A model generated the notes under the pieces. The model was given only the letters and a program-made list of their open reading frames with translations. It did not search any database and was not told the DNA's origin. A stretch of DNA of 64,000 nt from Tillandsia leiboldiana (lineage: Eukaryota; Streptophyta; Magnoliopsida; Poales; Bromeliaceae), in the NCBI GenBank assembly GCA_029204045.2, contig CM055062.1, positions 9,047,705 to 9,111,704 of the forward strand. The letters run 5' to 3'. This document shows positions 35,653-47,065 of the stretch, one piece after another. Position 1 is the stretch's first letter, and each line of letters starts with the position of its first letter. A program made the translations under genes and the position numbers.

Positions 35653-36186
35653 GAATTGAGCTCCTACACTTTTAGAAGCACGGATGCTACCGTGCTCCCA
35701 AGTTGTTTTCGATGTTGGGATTTTCGAATGGATGATCGGGTCTGTTAGACTTGATTTATAACATTTGAAATATTTAGAAAATAAATTTTATAATTTTTCA
35801 ATATCATTTACCTAGTAATCGAAAGGCTCAAAATTAACGGCTAAAAATTAAAAATCTCGCAAAATGTGATGATATGATACTAAAATTTTAGATCAAATAT
35901 ATTGATCTTGTTTTATATAGTATAAATAATTTTCTATCAAAATTTTATATGATTTGAATAATTCTACACCGTTAAACTTATAAACGGCCCACCACAATCA
36001 TTAAAATTATTGATTATGAGTCTCTTTAATCACTAGGCAAATGATATCAAAAAATTACAAAATTTATTTTTTAAGCTTTTTAAATACTCTACATTAAGTT
36101 TAATAAAGCCGATCGTCAATTCGAAAGTCCCGATATTGAAAACAACTTGAGAGCACGGATGCCACTGTGCTTCTAAAAACACACAA
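35653..36186. mobile_element. Fold-back element with long inverted repeats
   Basis: The left arm from 35665 (TTTTAGAAGCACGGATGCTA) pairs with the right arm ending near 36186 (CCACTGTGCTTCTAAAAACA). The match continues inward for about 170 bp at roughly 75 percent by eye, through the AACAACTTG/CAAGTTGTT region and an AT-rich section. No open frame. Flanked by (TA)n on both sides. Confidence 0.7.

Positions 36187-36260
<74 letters not shown>
36187..36260. repeat. Microsatellite (AT)n then (AG)n
   Basis: AT repeats to about 36220, then ACATATAGAA and AG repeats to 36260. Same TA-then-GA order as 35003-35158. Confidence 0.9.
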
Positions 36261-36266
<6 letters not shown>

Positions 36267-36440
36267 TTATATACTTTCAAAAGTACAAGCTCATCCATGC
36301 TTGTGAATTTTTTACCATTGAATTTATATTGGGATTTGTACAATTGTACTTTTTTTTTTCTCTCTTCTTAAATGCTTTTACAATAACATGGATTAATATG
36401 GATTCCGGGTGAAAAATTCACAAGCATGGATGAGTTTGTG
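36261..36440. mobile_element. MITE-like inverted repeat 4
   Basis: CTCATCCATGCTTGTGAATTTTT near 36289 pairs with AAAAATTCACAAGCATGGATGAG near 36412, a nearly perfect 23-bp inverted repeat. The left end TAGAGCTTATATAC resembles that of repeat 2. Confidence 0.65.
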
Positions 36441-36774
36441 ATGGTGTAGTCGGGTTGTTTTATTGTTTCGTTAGTGCGAGTTTGCCTTGTGCTAGGTTTA
36501 CGGGAGGCAGAAAGGCCGACCTCCACCGGGTCCTTGATGGTTGTTGAAAATCAGTTGATTAGGCAACCGGCTCAGGACATGGTGGGTAAGTTGGTGGTGT
36601 TCATGCACATGGCGCGATTGTTAGCGCGGCAGATTGTTGCACTGGTTTATGTTTTCCATATCCCTTCCCCTATGCCGGCCGTTCTTGTCGTCGCGAGTGT
36701 CGATGAGAAATGGTGTTAATTTTTGCCGCAATGCCCTTAAGGTCGCCACTGCGGGATTTGCACAAGGATAGGAG
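36441..36774 (+). repeat. Gypsy-derived block I, left part (split by element C)
   Basis: Matches 17190-17420 ('GTAGTCGGGTTG', 'GGCAACCGGCTCAGGACATGG'). It stops at the left LTR of C and resumes at 58008. No intact frame. Confidence 0.55.
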
Positions 36775-36779
36775 ACAAC
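36775..36779. repeat. Target-site duplication ACAAC, left copy (element C)
   Basis: ACAAC before the left LTR is repeated at 58003-58007 after the right LTR, defining C as one complete insertion. Confidence 0.9.
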
Positions 36780-37006
36780 TGTTACGGAATTTGAGTTGGC
36801 GTAGTTTCGTGAAAGTGTCAAGTCTTGAAGATTGAAGGTAAAGAAAGTTGGATCATTCAACTCAATCTCAAGAAAGAAGAATTCAAAAGGATCAGGTATG
36901 TTTAACTAAATATTTTTGTGTGATCCGAATACTTCTTGTAGTGTAGAAACACTTGGAAGAATTTTTAACTGCATAAAAATCAAAAACTGGTGTTCGGACA
37001 TGTTCA

Positions 37007-37220
37007 GGATCCGGATCCCGAAGGTTGTTGTTTCATACATTACTTCAATCCGGATCGCAGCATCTCACGATCCGGATCCCGAACGTTGAGTTCTCTGAAA
37101 TGTATGAACGATCCGGATCAGGCATTCCGATCCGGATCCCGAACGTTTGTTTTCTGGAAACCGTCTTTATTGCAACTGCAATCCGGATTGCTCAAATCCG
37201 ATCCGGATCGCCGTCCGTCA
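37007..37220 (+). repeat. GATCCGGATC palindrome array in U3 (left LTR)
   Basis: Seven or so copies of the 10-bp palindrome GATCCGGATC or one-base variants, often extended to CCCGAACG, in about 210 bp just upstream of the TATA box. Similar arrays: 56942-57165 and 15763-16055. The position suggests enhancer or repressor binding sites. Confidence 0.8.
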
Positions 37221-37275
37221 AAATTCCAGAAATGTTAGGTTTTTGATTCTTATCTCCTTCCTAGGGTTTCTAACC

Positions 37276-37284
37276 TATAAATAG
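37276..37284 (+). promoter_or_regulatory. TATA box, element C LTR
   Basis: TATAAATAG preceded by CCTAGGGTTTCTAACC, identical in the right LTR (57231) and in G (16111). H has TTATAAATAG at 60168. Confidence 0.8.
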
Positions 37285-37566
37285 ACCCTATGACTCTTTT
37301 TCTAGGGTGTATCCAGAATCCAAATAGAGCCGTCATATTCATATATCATTTCATACGGCCCTAGATCCACATATAGAGAAGAAAGGAAATCATTAGAGAA
37401 TACTCTATGTTTCTTCATCTATATTGATTAGTTTGATTCTAGGTATTCATACTCACATCTTGAGTTGAATCAAACTAATGAATACTTAGATGGTATTTCC
37501 GATCTATCTTTGATCTAAGTATTCGGCGGATCATCACCACCAAAAACAACGATTTATCCCAAAAAT

Positions 37567-37750
37567 CGGCGCGTGGATTCGCGTGTCCTTGTGGATTCAA
37601 GGTTCAACTGCTCTCGTGGATTCGGAGCGAGGCACATTCGTGGATTCGAAGGGTGCTATTGGGTGAAGACCGTGGACTCGGTCGGACGTCGTGGATTCGA
37701 CGTTGGACGCCGTGGATTCGGCGTTGGGCGCAGATCGTGGATTCGAGAAG
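37567..37750 (+). ncRNA. TGGATT-loop hairpin array, left LTR of C
   Basis: Eight copies of CG-TGGATT-CG (one loop is TGGACT) whose flanks pair with each other but differ between copies: CCTTG/CAAGG, GACCG/CGGTC, ACGTCG/CGACGT, ACGCCG/CGGCGT. It lies about 290 bp after the TATA box, hence in the RNA. Only 33 bp separate the LTR from the gag ATG, so this array makes up much of the leader. Confidence 0.7.
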
Positions 37751-38049
37751 CGTCGCGGAGCGAGCGGAGAAGATCCTCTAGGAGCGTATGGAAAAGGTTG
37801 AGTCGTAAGTGTGTACGGTAAATCACCTTGTACGTGTTTTAATTCTAGTGGATTTCTGCCGTGTTATCGGTCCCGTGGTTTTTTACTCCGGTGATGGAGT
37901 TTTCTACGTAAAAATCTTGCGAGTTATTTTTATTTCCGCATTGGGTTTTTATCGCAACGATTTTTGAGTGTTTATACGTTTACACCTATTCACCCCCCTC
38001 TAGGTGTTTTTTCCCCTATTTAGATCCTTATTACATATAACCCAACAAG

Positions 38050-38060
38050 TGGTATCAGAG
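38050..38060 (+). promoter_or_regulatory. Primer-binding site of element C
   Basis: TGGTATCAGAG, two bases after the LTR, complementary to initiator tRNA-Met. Confidence 0.88.
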
Positions 38061-38080
38061 AGGGAATAGGGTTGTAAACA

Positions 38081-39433
38081 ATGGTTGAAGGTGGAAACAT
38101 CAACCGACCCCCGTTCTTCGATGGAACAAATTATGCGTACTGGAAAGTGCGGATGAAAGCCTTTTTAGTTTCCATCGACGAACGAGAGTGGCAATCAATT
38201 GAATTAGGATGGTCTAATCCAACTGAATTTATTGGTGATGTCCACACCTTAAAACCTAGGTCGAAATGGACCAAGGAAGAGTTAGACTCATCTTCTTACA
38301 ATGGCAAGAGAATTAATGCTATTTTTAATGCCTTATCTCAAACTGAGTTCTCTCGCGTCTCAGCATGTGAGACTGCGAAAGAAATCTGGGATGTTCTTCA
38401 GGTTACACATGAGGGAACTAACCTCGTGAAGATTCAGAAACTGCAAATGCTTACGAGCAAGTTTGACTCTATCTTGATGGCAGAAAATGAATCTTTCACG
38501 GACTACTATACACGATTGCAAGACATCGTAAACTCATGTGCTAACCTGGGAGAGAAGATTCCAGAATTTAAGATTGTAAGAAAAATCTTAAGAACTCTTC
38601 CTGAACGATTTCGCCCAAAGGTTACTGCCATTGAAACTATTAAACACCCGGACGAAATACGTGTAGAAGAATTAGTTGGTTCATTACAAACTTATGAAAT
38701 GACATTTACTACTAACAATTCTTCTGGAAAAGCATCCTCTTCTAAGTCTTCAGGTTATGCGTTGAAAACAACTAAGGAAGAAGACGCGGATACATCCTCC
38801 TCAGACGATGACGAGAACCTTTCAATGGAGGAATTTGAGAAGCAGCTCGCTCTCTTGACAAGGAAGTTTCGCCGCAACTTTCGAAGGGGTAATTCAAGTA
38901 AATCTCCATCCTTCGGAAAGTCGATCAAAGGCAAGGGTACTTCAAGTTACAAGTCAAGAAAGCAAGAGAACTTCTCAAAGGATAAGAAAAGTTCAGAGGG
39001 ACAACTACAATGCTTCAAATGTCGAGGCTACGGCCACATTGCAATGGAGTGTCCCAACAAGTATCCGGCAAAGAAGAAGGCGATGCAAGTCGTCACTTGG
39101 GATGACAACTCAACGTCAAATGAGTCGTCTTCGAGTGATGAAGAAAAGAGCTCCACGGCATTCCACGCGTTCGTATCTTCACCCTTCATGTGCTTTATGG
39201 CAAGTACATCCGAGTCGTTGTCCAACTCCATTGTTGAAAAGAATGCAACGGACAATGAATCGGATGATTCGGAAGGTGAAGATTTTGCTTTAGCCTACCA
39301 CAGACTTTTGAGGGATTCAAAGAAAGTGGCTAAGCAAAACAAGAGTTTGAGAGGGAGAGTGCATGATCTCGAAGAAGAAGCAAAAGAGCAACTTCTCTCT
39401 CAAACGCTCTTGAAGTGGAAAGGGAAAATCTGA
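38081..39433 (+). pseudogene. gag: Element C gag (first frame)
   Basis: Gag of a Sirevirus. The ATG at 38081 is the first after the PBS. Residues 10-30 hold 'FFDGTNYAYWKVRM', the start of the UBN2-type capsid domain, which continues through 'ACETAKEIWDVL' and 'EGTNLVKIQKLQML' (about residues 100-130). A basic and serine-rich linker leads to a CCHC zinc knuckle, 'CFKCRGYGHIAMEC', at about residue 311. Acidic serine clusters and the start of a coiled coil follow. The frame ends at 39433 because of a one-base shift near 39400; coding continues in the -1 frame. Sirevirus Gag extensions of this kind are known to bind dynein light chain LC8-like proteins; whether this one does is unknown. Confidence 0.88.
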
Positions 39434-40449
39434 TAAAAGTAAATGTTTCCCTTCAAGAGTCCAATGAGCGTTTTGAGAAGGAACATACAAATCTGGTGGA
39501 TAAAGCGAATCACTTCTCAAAGCTCTACAACGAGGCTCGACAGGATAACCTGGAAATGACAAAGACCATTTTCCAACTCAAGGATGACTTACAGCGATTC
39601 TCTTCAGGAAGGAGTAAGTTGGATAGACTTCTTGGTCTTGGTCAATCAAATCGGTTCGGCCTCGGATACACTCAAACTGGAAATAGTCCAAGTTCGAGTG
39701 GGACAGTTTTTGTGCCTCAGTCGGTATCTCCTCCTCCGACACCGGAATTCAAGACAAACAACGACGACAAACCTACTTCATCCTCTTTGGGATCGTCAAG
39801 ATCTAAGGTATGTTTTCGTTGTGGTGTTTCAGGGCACATAAGAAGATATTGCAAGACGGGAGTCAAACGCTCACCTCAATCACCTCTTGCAACGACTACC
39901 AAAAAGGCGCCTCCCCGGAAATCAAAGCAAAACCTTTCAAATGAAAACAGCCTTGGTAGTTCACCGCGCAAGACGACATCATCAAGGAGCGGCAATCGAT
40001 CTGACAAGACGCCTTCACCTAGGAGAATAACCTCACGACCATTACCGACGCACTCCAAAAGGGTTTGGGTGCGCAAAGGTGAAATTTACCCTTGTCTTGT
40101 TACCAATGTTTCCTTGCATGCATATGATAGTTCGTCTTGGTATCTGGATAGCGGTTGTTCCCGTCACATGACCGGTGACAAAAATAGTTTTCAAAATCTT
40201 GAGAAAATCTCCGGAGGACTCGTTGTTTTCGGAGACGGTCGATCTTCCAAAATTGTTGGAAAAGGAACTGTAGCTATTCCAGATGGCCCGATTTTGAAAA
40301 ACGTCTTATTTGTTGATGGTCTTAAGACCAACCTCATAAGCTTATTAAGTCAATTTTGCGACAATGGTTTTTCAGTTAACTTTTCATCTGTTGAATGCGT
40401 TGTAACTGATAAGGACCATGTCTTCTTTTTAAAAGGGGTTAGATCTTAA
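39415..40449 (+). pseudogene. Element C gag coiled coil, second zinc knuckle and protease
   Basis: Continues gag in the -1 frame. Residues 1-70 are a heptad-rich coiled coil. A second CCHC knuckle, 'CFRCGVSGHIRRYC', is near residue 133, followed by a basic, serine- and proline-rich tract. 'RVWVRKGEIYPC' precedes the aspartic protease, whose active site is 'WYLDSGCSRHMTG' at about residue 241; DSGC is usual for Sireviruses. The frame stops at a TAA at 40447-40449, but the same frame resumes without shift into integrase, so this is a single nonsense change. The protease would cut the Gag-Pol precursor. Confidence 0.85.
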
Positions 40450-40953
40450 AACAATTGTTATGTTGTTCCTAATAAATTTTCTGAAAATTGTAACTTAGCC
40501 ACTTTGAATAATGAAACTCTTTGGCATGAAAGGCTAGGTCACTTAAATTTTAAGGAACTTACTAGAATTTCAAACAAGGACGTGGTCAAGGGGGTTCCAA
40601 AACTTTTATTTAAACAAAACGTTGTGTGTGGTGGTTGCCAAAAGGGAAAACAGTCTAGGACTGCACACAAGAACTTGAACCACGTTTGTACAACACGGCC
40701 CTTGGAACTTTTGCACATGGATTTAATGGGGCCGACCCGTCAACCATCTTTGGGAGGTAAATGGTATATTTTTTTATTGGTTGATGATTTCTCTCGGTAT
40801 TCTTGGGTAGCATTTTTAAAAGAGAAAGCTGATACTTTTGATTCTTTTCACGAGATTTGCCTTCGTATTATGATTGAAAAGAATGAAAAGATCATTCGTG
40901 TTAGAAGTGATAGAGGTGGAGAATTCATTAATTCAAAATTCACTGACTTTTGT
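40450..40953 (+). pseudogene. Element C integrase, N-terminal half (disrupted by D)
   Basis: 'ETLWHERLGHLNFKELT' (from about 40510) is the His part of the zinc-binding pre-integrase domain, with 'CGGCQKGKQSR' supplying the Cys pair. The catalytic core begins with 'LLHMDLMGPT' (first Asp near 40717) and 'VRSDRGGEF' (second Asp near 40906). At 40953, just after 'NSKFTDFC', element D is inserted. The reading frame resumes exactly at 51285, once the 5-bp target duplication is counted. Confidence 0.88.
40949..40953. repeat. Target-site duplication TTTGT, left copy (element D)
   Basis: TTTGT before D is repeated at 51280-51284 after it, inside the integrase codons of C. Confidence 0.93.
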
Positions 40954-43900
40954 TGTAGCACTCGAGAAATTCAAGTATGGTTGCGAGCGAGGAAGCAGAT
41001 CTAAACCTTAGTGACTTGCATACCGGTGCGCGTATTGTACAGTTTACGGAGCACTATGTCTGCCTTTCGGATCCGAGTCTGATCTCGAAAATCTGAAATC
41101 ACTAGTGCGACCGTCTCGTCGAATCGATTGAAAATGATATAAACTAATTGTCGATCCGACGGTCGGATTGTTCAGAAATCAGTAAAGAAGCTTGTGGGGC
41201 CCACGACTTAAGTCGTGAATAGTAACCTCCTGATTTAATTCCCCACCGAGCGAACGTTAGCCGATTCACTGTCTGGAGTCCGAATCTAGCGATTCGGGTA
41301 GTCGATTTGAATGGCACCGCCATTCTAAGCACAATGGCACTGACGGAATTCGCGTTTAGTGATCCGGGTGCATCGAAGTGCGTGCGTCATACTGCAACTT
41401 ACAGAACTTTATGGCCCGAGATTTTATTCGAGCGCTGAATCAAGCAAACAAATACGCTACTTGATAGGTCTCGACGAGCCGGACGTCGTGGCGAAGTCGG
41501 TTTCGCATTTTGACGAACCATTCGTCTCGAAATGCGTGAAATACGTCGAAAAAAAGGGGTATTTTTGTAAAAAGCCCAATATTTTATGTGTCAAATGCAA
41601 TGAGGTTACTTGGAGAGGGACCTCTATGCATAAAAGACCTACAGCTATGGACTGAATAGTAATAAACAAGGTATAGAGGGACCTAAATGCAAAGAAAGTG
41701 GAAAATTCACTAAATTACCCTATACACTAAGGTGGTGGGTTTGGGAGCGGTTGCAACCGCTTATCCACGTTCCTCACCACCTCTGCCACGACGCCCACTC
41801 CCAGAACCGCTCTCCCTCCAGTGGGGTGGCTCGTAGTAAGGTGGGGAGGCCGGTTATAACAAGGGGAAGTGGACGTTGGAGGAGAGGGGGATCACACAGA
41901 GTTTCTTGCACCCAATTCCCATCAAAGCTTTCTCCCACTTCCTCTGCATCCTCCCCGTGGCCGCGCGACGCTGGGAGGAGCGAAACGGGCACCAACCCAT
42001 CTTCCCCAACTCCGGCGAGGTAAGCCCTCTTTACTCTTGGAGTTTTAGAGGCCAAGACCTTTGGAAGTGAGCTTTGTAGGTTCTAAGGATGCTCCACGCA
42101 CAGCCCCGAAAATGGGAAGCCATCGGTTGGTCGGCGGCCGAGTTGCACAGCCGAGAGCTCCGCCTCGAGCTATCTTTGCTCCCGGCGACTTTTAATGAAA
42201 AGTAAAATGATGGGTTGGGACTGTAGGACCAATAGGTCATTTCTGCAAAGTTTGGTGAAGTTTGGTTGAGTAACCACGTTGCAGTTTGAAACCCTAGTTC
42301 TCGGGTTTTTCCATCTTCGGCCGAGCTATGTGCTCCGGCGCCGGCGGGCCTCCCAACCTCCGGCCAAGTGGTCGAGGAGCTCCCTGGGGATGAGAGGGTT
42401 GCATCCATGCCTTTGCATGGCTTCCATGCAGCCCGAATGAGGGCCGGCCATGGGTGGCCGAGCTTGAGGCCATTAATGGCGGCCGGTGATCCGGCGACTT
42501 CCGACGGCGGGGACAAGGCCAGACCTTCCTAAAAACTTGCTAGGAAGCTATTTCCGCTGTCCTTTTCACCCGAAACCCATTGAGTGAAAAGTTGTCATTG
42601 TTGGTAAAAGCTCCAAAACCGAGCTTGCCACCGCCGCGCCGCCGCCGTGTTCTGTTGCCGGCCACAGGCACAGGAGGGTTCACTGAGGGTGTTAGCACCT
42701 GTAGATGCTTTTGGTTAAGTCCCAGAACCCTTGGTGGAACAGTCCCGAATTTCGAGGTTGAGGCATCTTCTTCAACTTCGGGCCCCGGCCATCCGAGGGT
42801 GCAAGGCGAAAACCAAAATGCTGGGAATGTTGCCTATGTCCTGTGGAGCATTTCCCTTCAAGTTTCACAGGATTTGGTCCAGTAATTGCTGAGAACCAGG
42901 TCGGGGAATGGCTTGCGTGTGTTGAGAGGAATAGAGCACACCACCTGTTTGATGAAATGCCTGAGAGAGGTTCTATTTGGATTTAGGCTTTGAACAGAAT
43001 ATGAAAGTTGCTCAAAAATGTCTCCTGAGCTTGATGCTCACTTCAGATCAAGTTAGATCTGGGTAGACTGAGGTTTGGTGCATCGTATGCGTTGTTAGTG
43101 GACTAGGTGTGGATCTGGTTGATCCAGCAACTGCTGGGCTGCAAATGAAGCAAGCCCCAGGCTTTTTAGGTTGCTGTGAGCTTAACCCTAAAGCAGATTT
43201 TGATTTGGATTATTAAAGGTGAAGTTATAGGTTAACCAACCCTTAAAAGAATAGTTTAGCCCAAACACTGTTCCGGGCGGTTTGCGAGGCCGCGACAGTG
43301 AGCTCCTGGCTAATTTGGGGTCACTGGACGCGATGCTCGCGTCAGATCTCGGTTTCGTTGAGCCGAAGAAAAAAAAATGCATTTAAGCTATGTTGGAGAG
43401 GTATTTTATGGCCCGAAGTTTTCCTCGGGTACCGTGCTGCTGCAAATGGGTGAGCACGGTGTTCAGCGGGTCGAGTGTCACTTACTGGAAGTGACGGTTC
43501 GTAAAAATATTGTCCCAGTTAAGAGAACGAGCAAAAACGACTCTTATTTCATTGTAAAAGTGCGATTGGGTAAGACTCTAGGGGTCTAACTGCAATTGTA
43601 GCCTCATGGGCTGTTTTGGGCTGTACGCCCATGATCTCTAAACCCTTCGTGGGAGGCCCAATGGCTTTCGTTGAGCGGAAATCGGATTTCCGGAAAGTGC
43701 CGGCAAAATCCCGGGACTTCGGCGAAGGTTGCCGTATAGCTTGCACACACAGTGAGTTAGTAGGGATGGATACGAGAGAGAGAGCCTATTATTGACTTGG
43801 ATTTATTATTCAGGTACTAGCAGTCAGTCGCTAGCCGGTGAGACTCCCAGCGGATTCCGGGATCGCTTGTGTTGAGGTGGGTTTACGGTCGAGGCTGAGT

Positions 43901-43988
43901 ATTGTGTTGGTAATCCGAAAGGGACTTTTATTATTAATCGGTACTAACACTGATGGTTTCTATGATGTACTACCTTACCCCGTGACAT

Positions 43989-44028
43989 GGTTACTTGGTT
44001 ACTTGGTTACTTGGTTACTTGGTTACTT
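43989..44028 (+). repeat. GGTTACTT tandem array
   Basis: Five tandem copies of the 8-bp unit GGTTACTT in the D LTR. The same array, unchanged in number, is at about 50100-50139 in the right LTR. Confidence 0.9.
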
Positions 44029-44180
44029 ATGCTCGAGTTGCGACACGCGCACCCGCGGTTTGGCCACCGCAATGGGTGCTCTTTTCCGGAAAGGCGGTCT
44101 TTGACCCGTGTTACCCGACGAGGTGACGTAGTGGGGGGCCCCTGACCGCTGGGGGGTCTGAGGCAGCGAGGTGCGAGCAG

Positions 44181-44328
44181 TGGGACTGCCGGGATTGGAT
44201 CCCGATGTAGTCAGGTGTGGGACTGCCGGGATTGGATCCCGATGTAGTCAGGTGTGGGACTGCCGGGATTGGATCCCGATGTAGTCAGGTGTGAGACCGC
44301 CGGGATTGGATCCCGATGCGGTCAGGTG
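44181..44328 (+). repeat. Four 37-bp tandem units, each a hairpin
   Basis: Each unit contains CGGGAT-TGG-ATCCCG, a six-pair hairpin. Outer arms are GACTGC/GTAGTC in units 1-3 and GACCGC/GCGGTC in unit 4, so both sides change together and pairing is kept. The repeated set is at 50295-50442 in the right LTR. Confidence 0.75.
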
Positions 44329-45175
44329 TTACAGGTGTTACCGGGGTTACAGGTGTTACAGGTGGTACAGGTGGTTGCGAGTTACCATTACGAGTAGAGC
44401 GGTTGTTCCGGCTAGCCTTACTTTGTGGCTTGGTATTACTTTACTGCTTTAGTACTATTTTGATGATAGTGTCGCTGACTACCCACTCTGTGACAGGTAC
44501 CTCCAGGGGGTAGAGGTAGGCGACGGTGAGGCCGAGTTGGTAGCAGTCGGTCTGAGGGAGCCCTAGTATGCTGTTTTATTTACCTTCTCTGCATTTCATT
44601 CAGTATTGTAGGTTACTGTGTGGTTCTCGATACCCTTGTGGGGTCGTGTGGATGTTGAGTTCTTTCTTTCTACTTATGCACTACTATTTCCGTTATTGTT
44701 CCCGTTTGGCCGCTTTCAAAGCAACATGACTAGAAAAGAAAAGAACTTCGAAAACTATCTTTTAAAAATCTGGGTCGTGTGGACCTGTTTTCCAACACCT
44801 GTGGATTTATGGCATCTTTTCAAACTGTCTTCAAAACCTTGGGTCGTGTGGACCTGCTTTCAAAACTGTGAGTTTATCCTTTCAACTTGATTGGCCACGG
44901 GTATTGTTTAGTCTTCATGCACCGTACTACTTCGAACTGTTGTGACTAAATGGGAAAATGATTGCTCATAATCGGCTATTGTAGCAGCCGCGACGCCGTG
45001 CATATACAGAGGAGACTCTGCCCGATTTTCGAGTGAATCTGTATATGTGGCGGGTCTGGGCACGCGCCGGGGAAGGAGGTTTCTAAACAAAAAAAAAAAA
45101 TTCGTACGCACTTTACGCGTACTTTGAAGTATCGTTTCCGCTAAAATAAAACCCCCGGGGCGTGACAGATTTAGA

Positions 45176-45186
45176 TGGTATCAGAG
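45176..45186 (+). promoter_or_regulatory. Primer-binding site of element D
   Basis: TGGTATCAGAG, eight bases after the left LTR; initiator tRNA-Met complement, as usual in this gypsy lineage. Confidence 0.85.
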
Positions 45187-45387
45187 ACTTTGCTTTAATC
45201 ACAACAGTGACGACCCAACATCCACTGAGATATCACACTTAACTACGAATAAATGAAATGTGTGGGACGTAAGGTTGTAGGACGTGAGTGAACGTGGGGG
45301 AAAGGGGAATTTGTGTGATTTATTTACGCACGGTTTCTTTGGTATGCTGGGACTAATATGTTTCCTTGGTGTGCACAGATAGAAACC

Positions 45388-46011
45388 ATGGACTTTACGG
45401 CAGAGGCGAACCGCGTACTACGCAACCAGCTGCGAGACGTGGCTGTGAAATTGCTAACTCTTGCAGAGCAGGTGGGTATACTGACCCAAGAGCTCGAGAG
45501 TGTCGACCGCGCCTAGCACGGCACCGGTGGTGTTAACCCCCGTGGGGCACCCCCGACTGGCGTTTCCACCTTTCAGGGAGCGGTCAATTTGGCCGTGCGC
45601 GCGGAGCTAGAGCGCACACGACGAGCACACCCCTACCCCGGGCCGACAGGGGGCCCCTACCAGTGCGGCAGAGCGACCAAGCGCCAGAGGAACAGGTCGA
45701 AACCCGGGCAGGCAATGAGAGAGGGACCTACACCACCGACCCCGTGCGTCATTTGTGACGGTGCGCATCCCATGATGGAGTGCCCTTGGCGGAATGAGCA
45801 TTGCTTCCGGTGTGGCAGGCCGGGCCACACACGTTACGAGTGTCCCCGGAGGCCAGGTGTCACCAGACCCCCGGCACCGAGACCCGACGACCCACGCCTG
45901 ACGGACTCTTCCGATACCGAGACTCCACCCCGCCACGTCGAACATAGCTGGCCCAAAGGTTGTGGACGGACCTCCCCAGCCACCCCGGGGAGCAGTGATG
46001 CAGAATCCTAG
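45388..46011 (+). pseudogene. gag: Element D gag remnant with two zinc fingers
   Basis: Starts at an ATG at 45388 with a short helical N-terminus ('LRDVAVKLLTLAEQVGIL'), interrupted by an in-frame TAG at 45514-45516. The same frame continues to 46011. Near 45751 lie 'CVICDGAHPMMEC' (C-x2-C-x3-H-x4-C) and, ten residues on, 'CFRCGRPGHTRYEC' (a standard CCHC knuckle), which in intact Gag bind the RNA genome. The large capsid domain usual between start and knuckles is absent, so this is an internally deleted gag. The region from 46012 to about 46330 has no recognised domain. Confidence 0.7.
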
Positions 46012-46115
46012 GACAGGTATATATATATATTTTTATTCCCTTTACGGTTTTTCTTTGGTTAGGCATCGATTCCCATCTTCCGTATCTGTCTTTTCTTCCT
46101 CCGCGTACGGTACGG

Positions 46116-47054
46116 TTGTGTCAGGGGGGGGAAGGGTTATATAGGATAGGAGTGGGGTACTCCCCTAGTCCGCCTGAGGAGTTGCGAACGCTAGATAGGA
46201 ATCCCTTACAAGTGTCGAGGAGAGAACCCTACCTAGTTGTTGGTCTGTTCAAAACCCCGGAGGAGGAACTTCGCGGGAGTAACCACTACCGCGACTGCAG
46301 CAGGCAAAGTGTCACCAACCCCCGACGACGACACCAGAAGCGGTGTTTTGAATTCTCGAAGGATTACGACCTAACGACCCAATATCACCCCGGGAAAGCA
46401 AACGTGGTAGCGGACGTTTTGAGCAGGAAGGGGCGATTGTGGGAAGGATCGGTAGGTGCGATAACTGAGCAGAGCGACTTGATCGCAGAATTTTCTCGAC
46501 TAGGGTTGGAAGTAGTGTCAGCGGGCACGGTTGCGCAACTTCTAACTCTGGTAGTCAAGCCAACACTGTTAGAAAAGATTCGAGAGGGACAGCAGGCGGA
46601 CTCGCACTTACAGCTCGTAAGAGACAAGATCTCACCGGATCAGGAAGGGGACTTTTCATTAAAAAGCGAAGATACCCTACGGTTCCGCGGGCGGATTTGC
46701 GTGCCGGATACCCCGGAATTAAAGAAGGAAATTCCGTCCGAGGCACACAGCGCCCCTTATACAGCGCATCCAGGAGGCACAAAGATGTACAGGGACCTCA
46801 AGCAGACCTTCTGGTGGCCCAAGATGAAGAGGGATGTAACCCAATTTGTAGCTCATTGCCTGGTGTGTCAACAAATAGGGGCCGAACGTCAACGCCCGGC
46901 GGGGGAAACTGCAATCCCTCCTAGTGCCAGAGAGAAACGAGCGGATCAGGAGGGGCGCAAAGCCTTTTGGGAGCGCAAGTCAGGCATGCTTGAGCCTTTC
47001 CCCACTTATTGGATTTATGGTGTATTTGAGTTTCGGGGACGAAACTTCTTTTAA
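46116..47054 (+). pseudogene. Element D chimeric pol remnant (RNase H tail, integrase zinc domain, pol end)
   Basis: One open frame joins pieces that are normally far apart. 'YDLTTQYHPGKANVVADVLSRK' (about 46366) is the end of gypsy RNase H. 'HPGGTKMYRDLKQTFWWPKM' and 'CLVCQQIGAERQRP' (about 46768-46890) form the His2-Cys2 integrase domain. The tail 'FEFRGRNFF' ends at 47054, matching the pol end of E. RT, the rest of RNase H and the integrase core are deleted. The frame has stayed open across the joins although no enzyme is complete, which may be chance or youth of the copy. Confidence 0.75.
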
Positions 47055-47065
47055 GGTGTGAGTGA

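Larger units (their letters stand above)
36780..38047 (+). repeat. Element C left LTR
   Basis: TGTTACGG...ACCCAACA, 1268 bp. Palindrome array about 37007-37220, TATAAATAG at 37276, hairpin array 37567-37750. It lacks 19 bp present in the right LTR between two GATCCGGATC copies. Confidence 0.93.
40954..45167 (+). repeat. Element D left LTR
   Basis: TGTAGCACTCGAG...CCCCCGGGGCGTGACA, 4214 bp. It includes a GGTTACTT octamer array (43989-44028) and four 37-bp hairpin units (44181-44328). Open frames up to 161 codons on either strand have identical copies in the other LTR and no recognisable domain, so I do not count them as genes. Confidence 0.93.

Noticed and set aside
36474..36719. 81-codon frame in block I
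   Set aside because: The related sequence at 17206-17409 keeps the nucleotide match but not a convincing protein; no domain.
42031..42516. 161-codon minus-strand frame, with a copy at 48142-48627
   Set aside because: Present twice only because the LTRs of D are duplicated; no recognised domain, and the D-related LTR at 32982-34330 does not clearly keep it.
44181..44328. CRISPR-like regular repeats
   Set aside because: Units are directly tandem with no unique spacers, and lie in a plant LTR.
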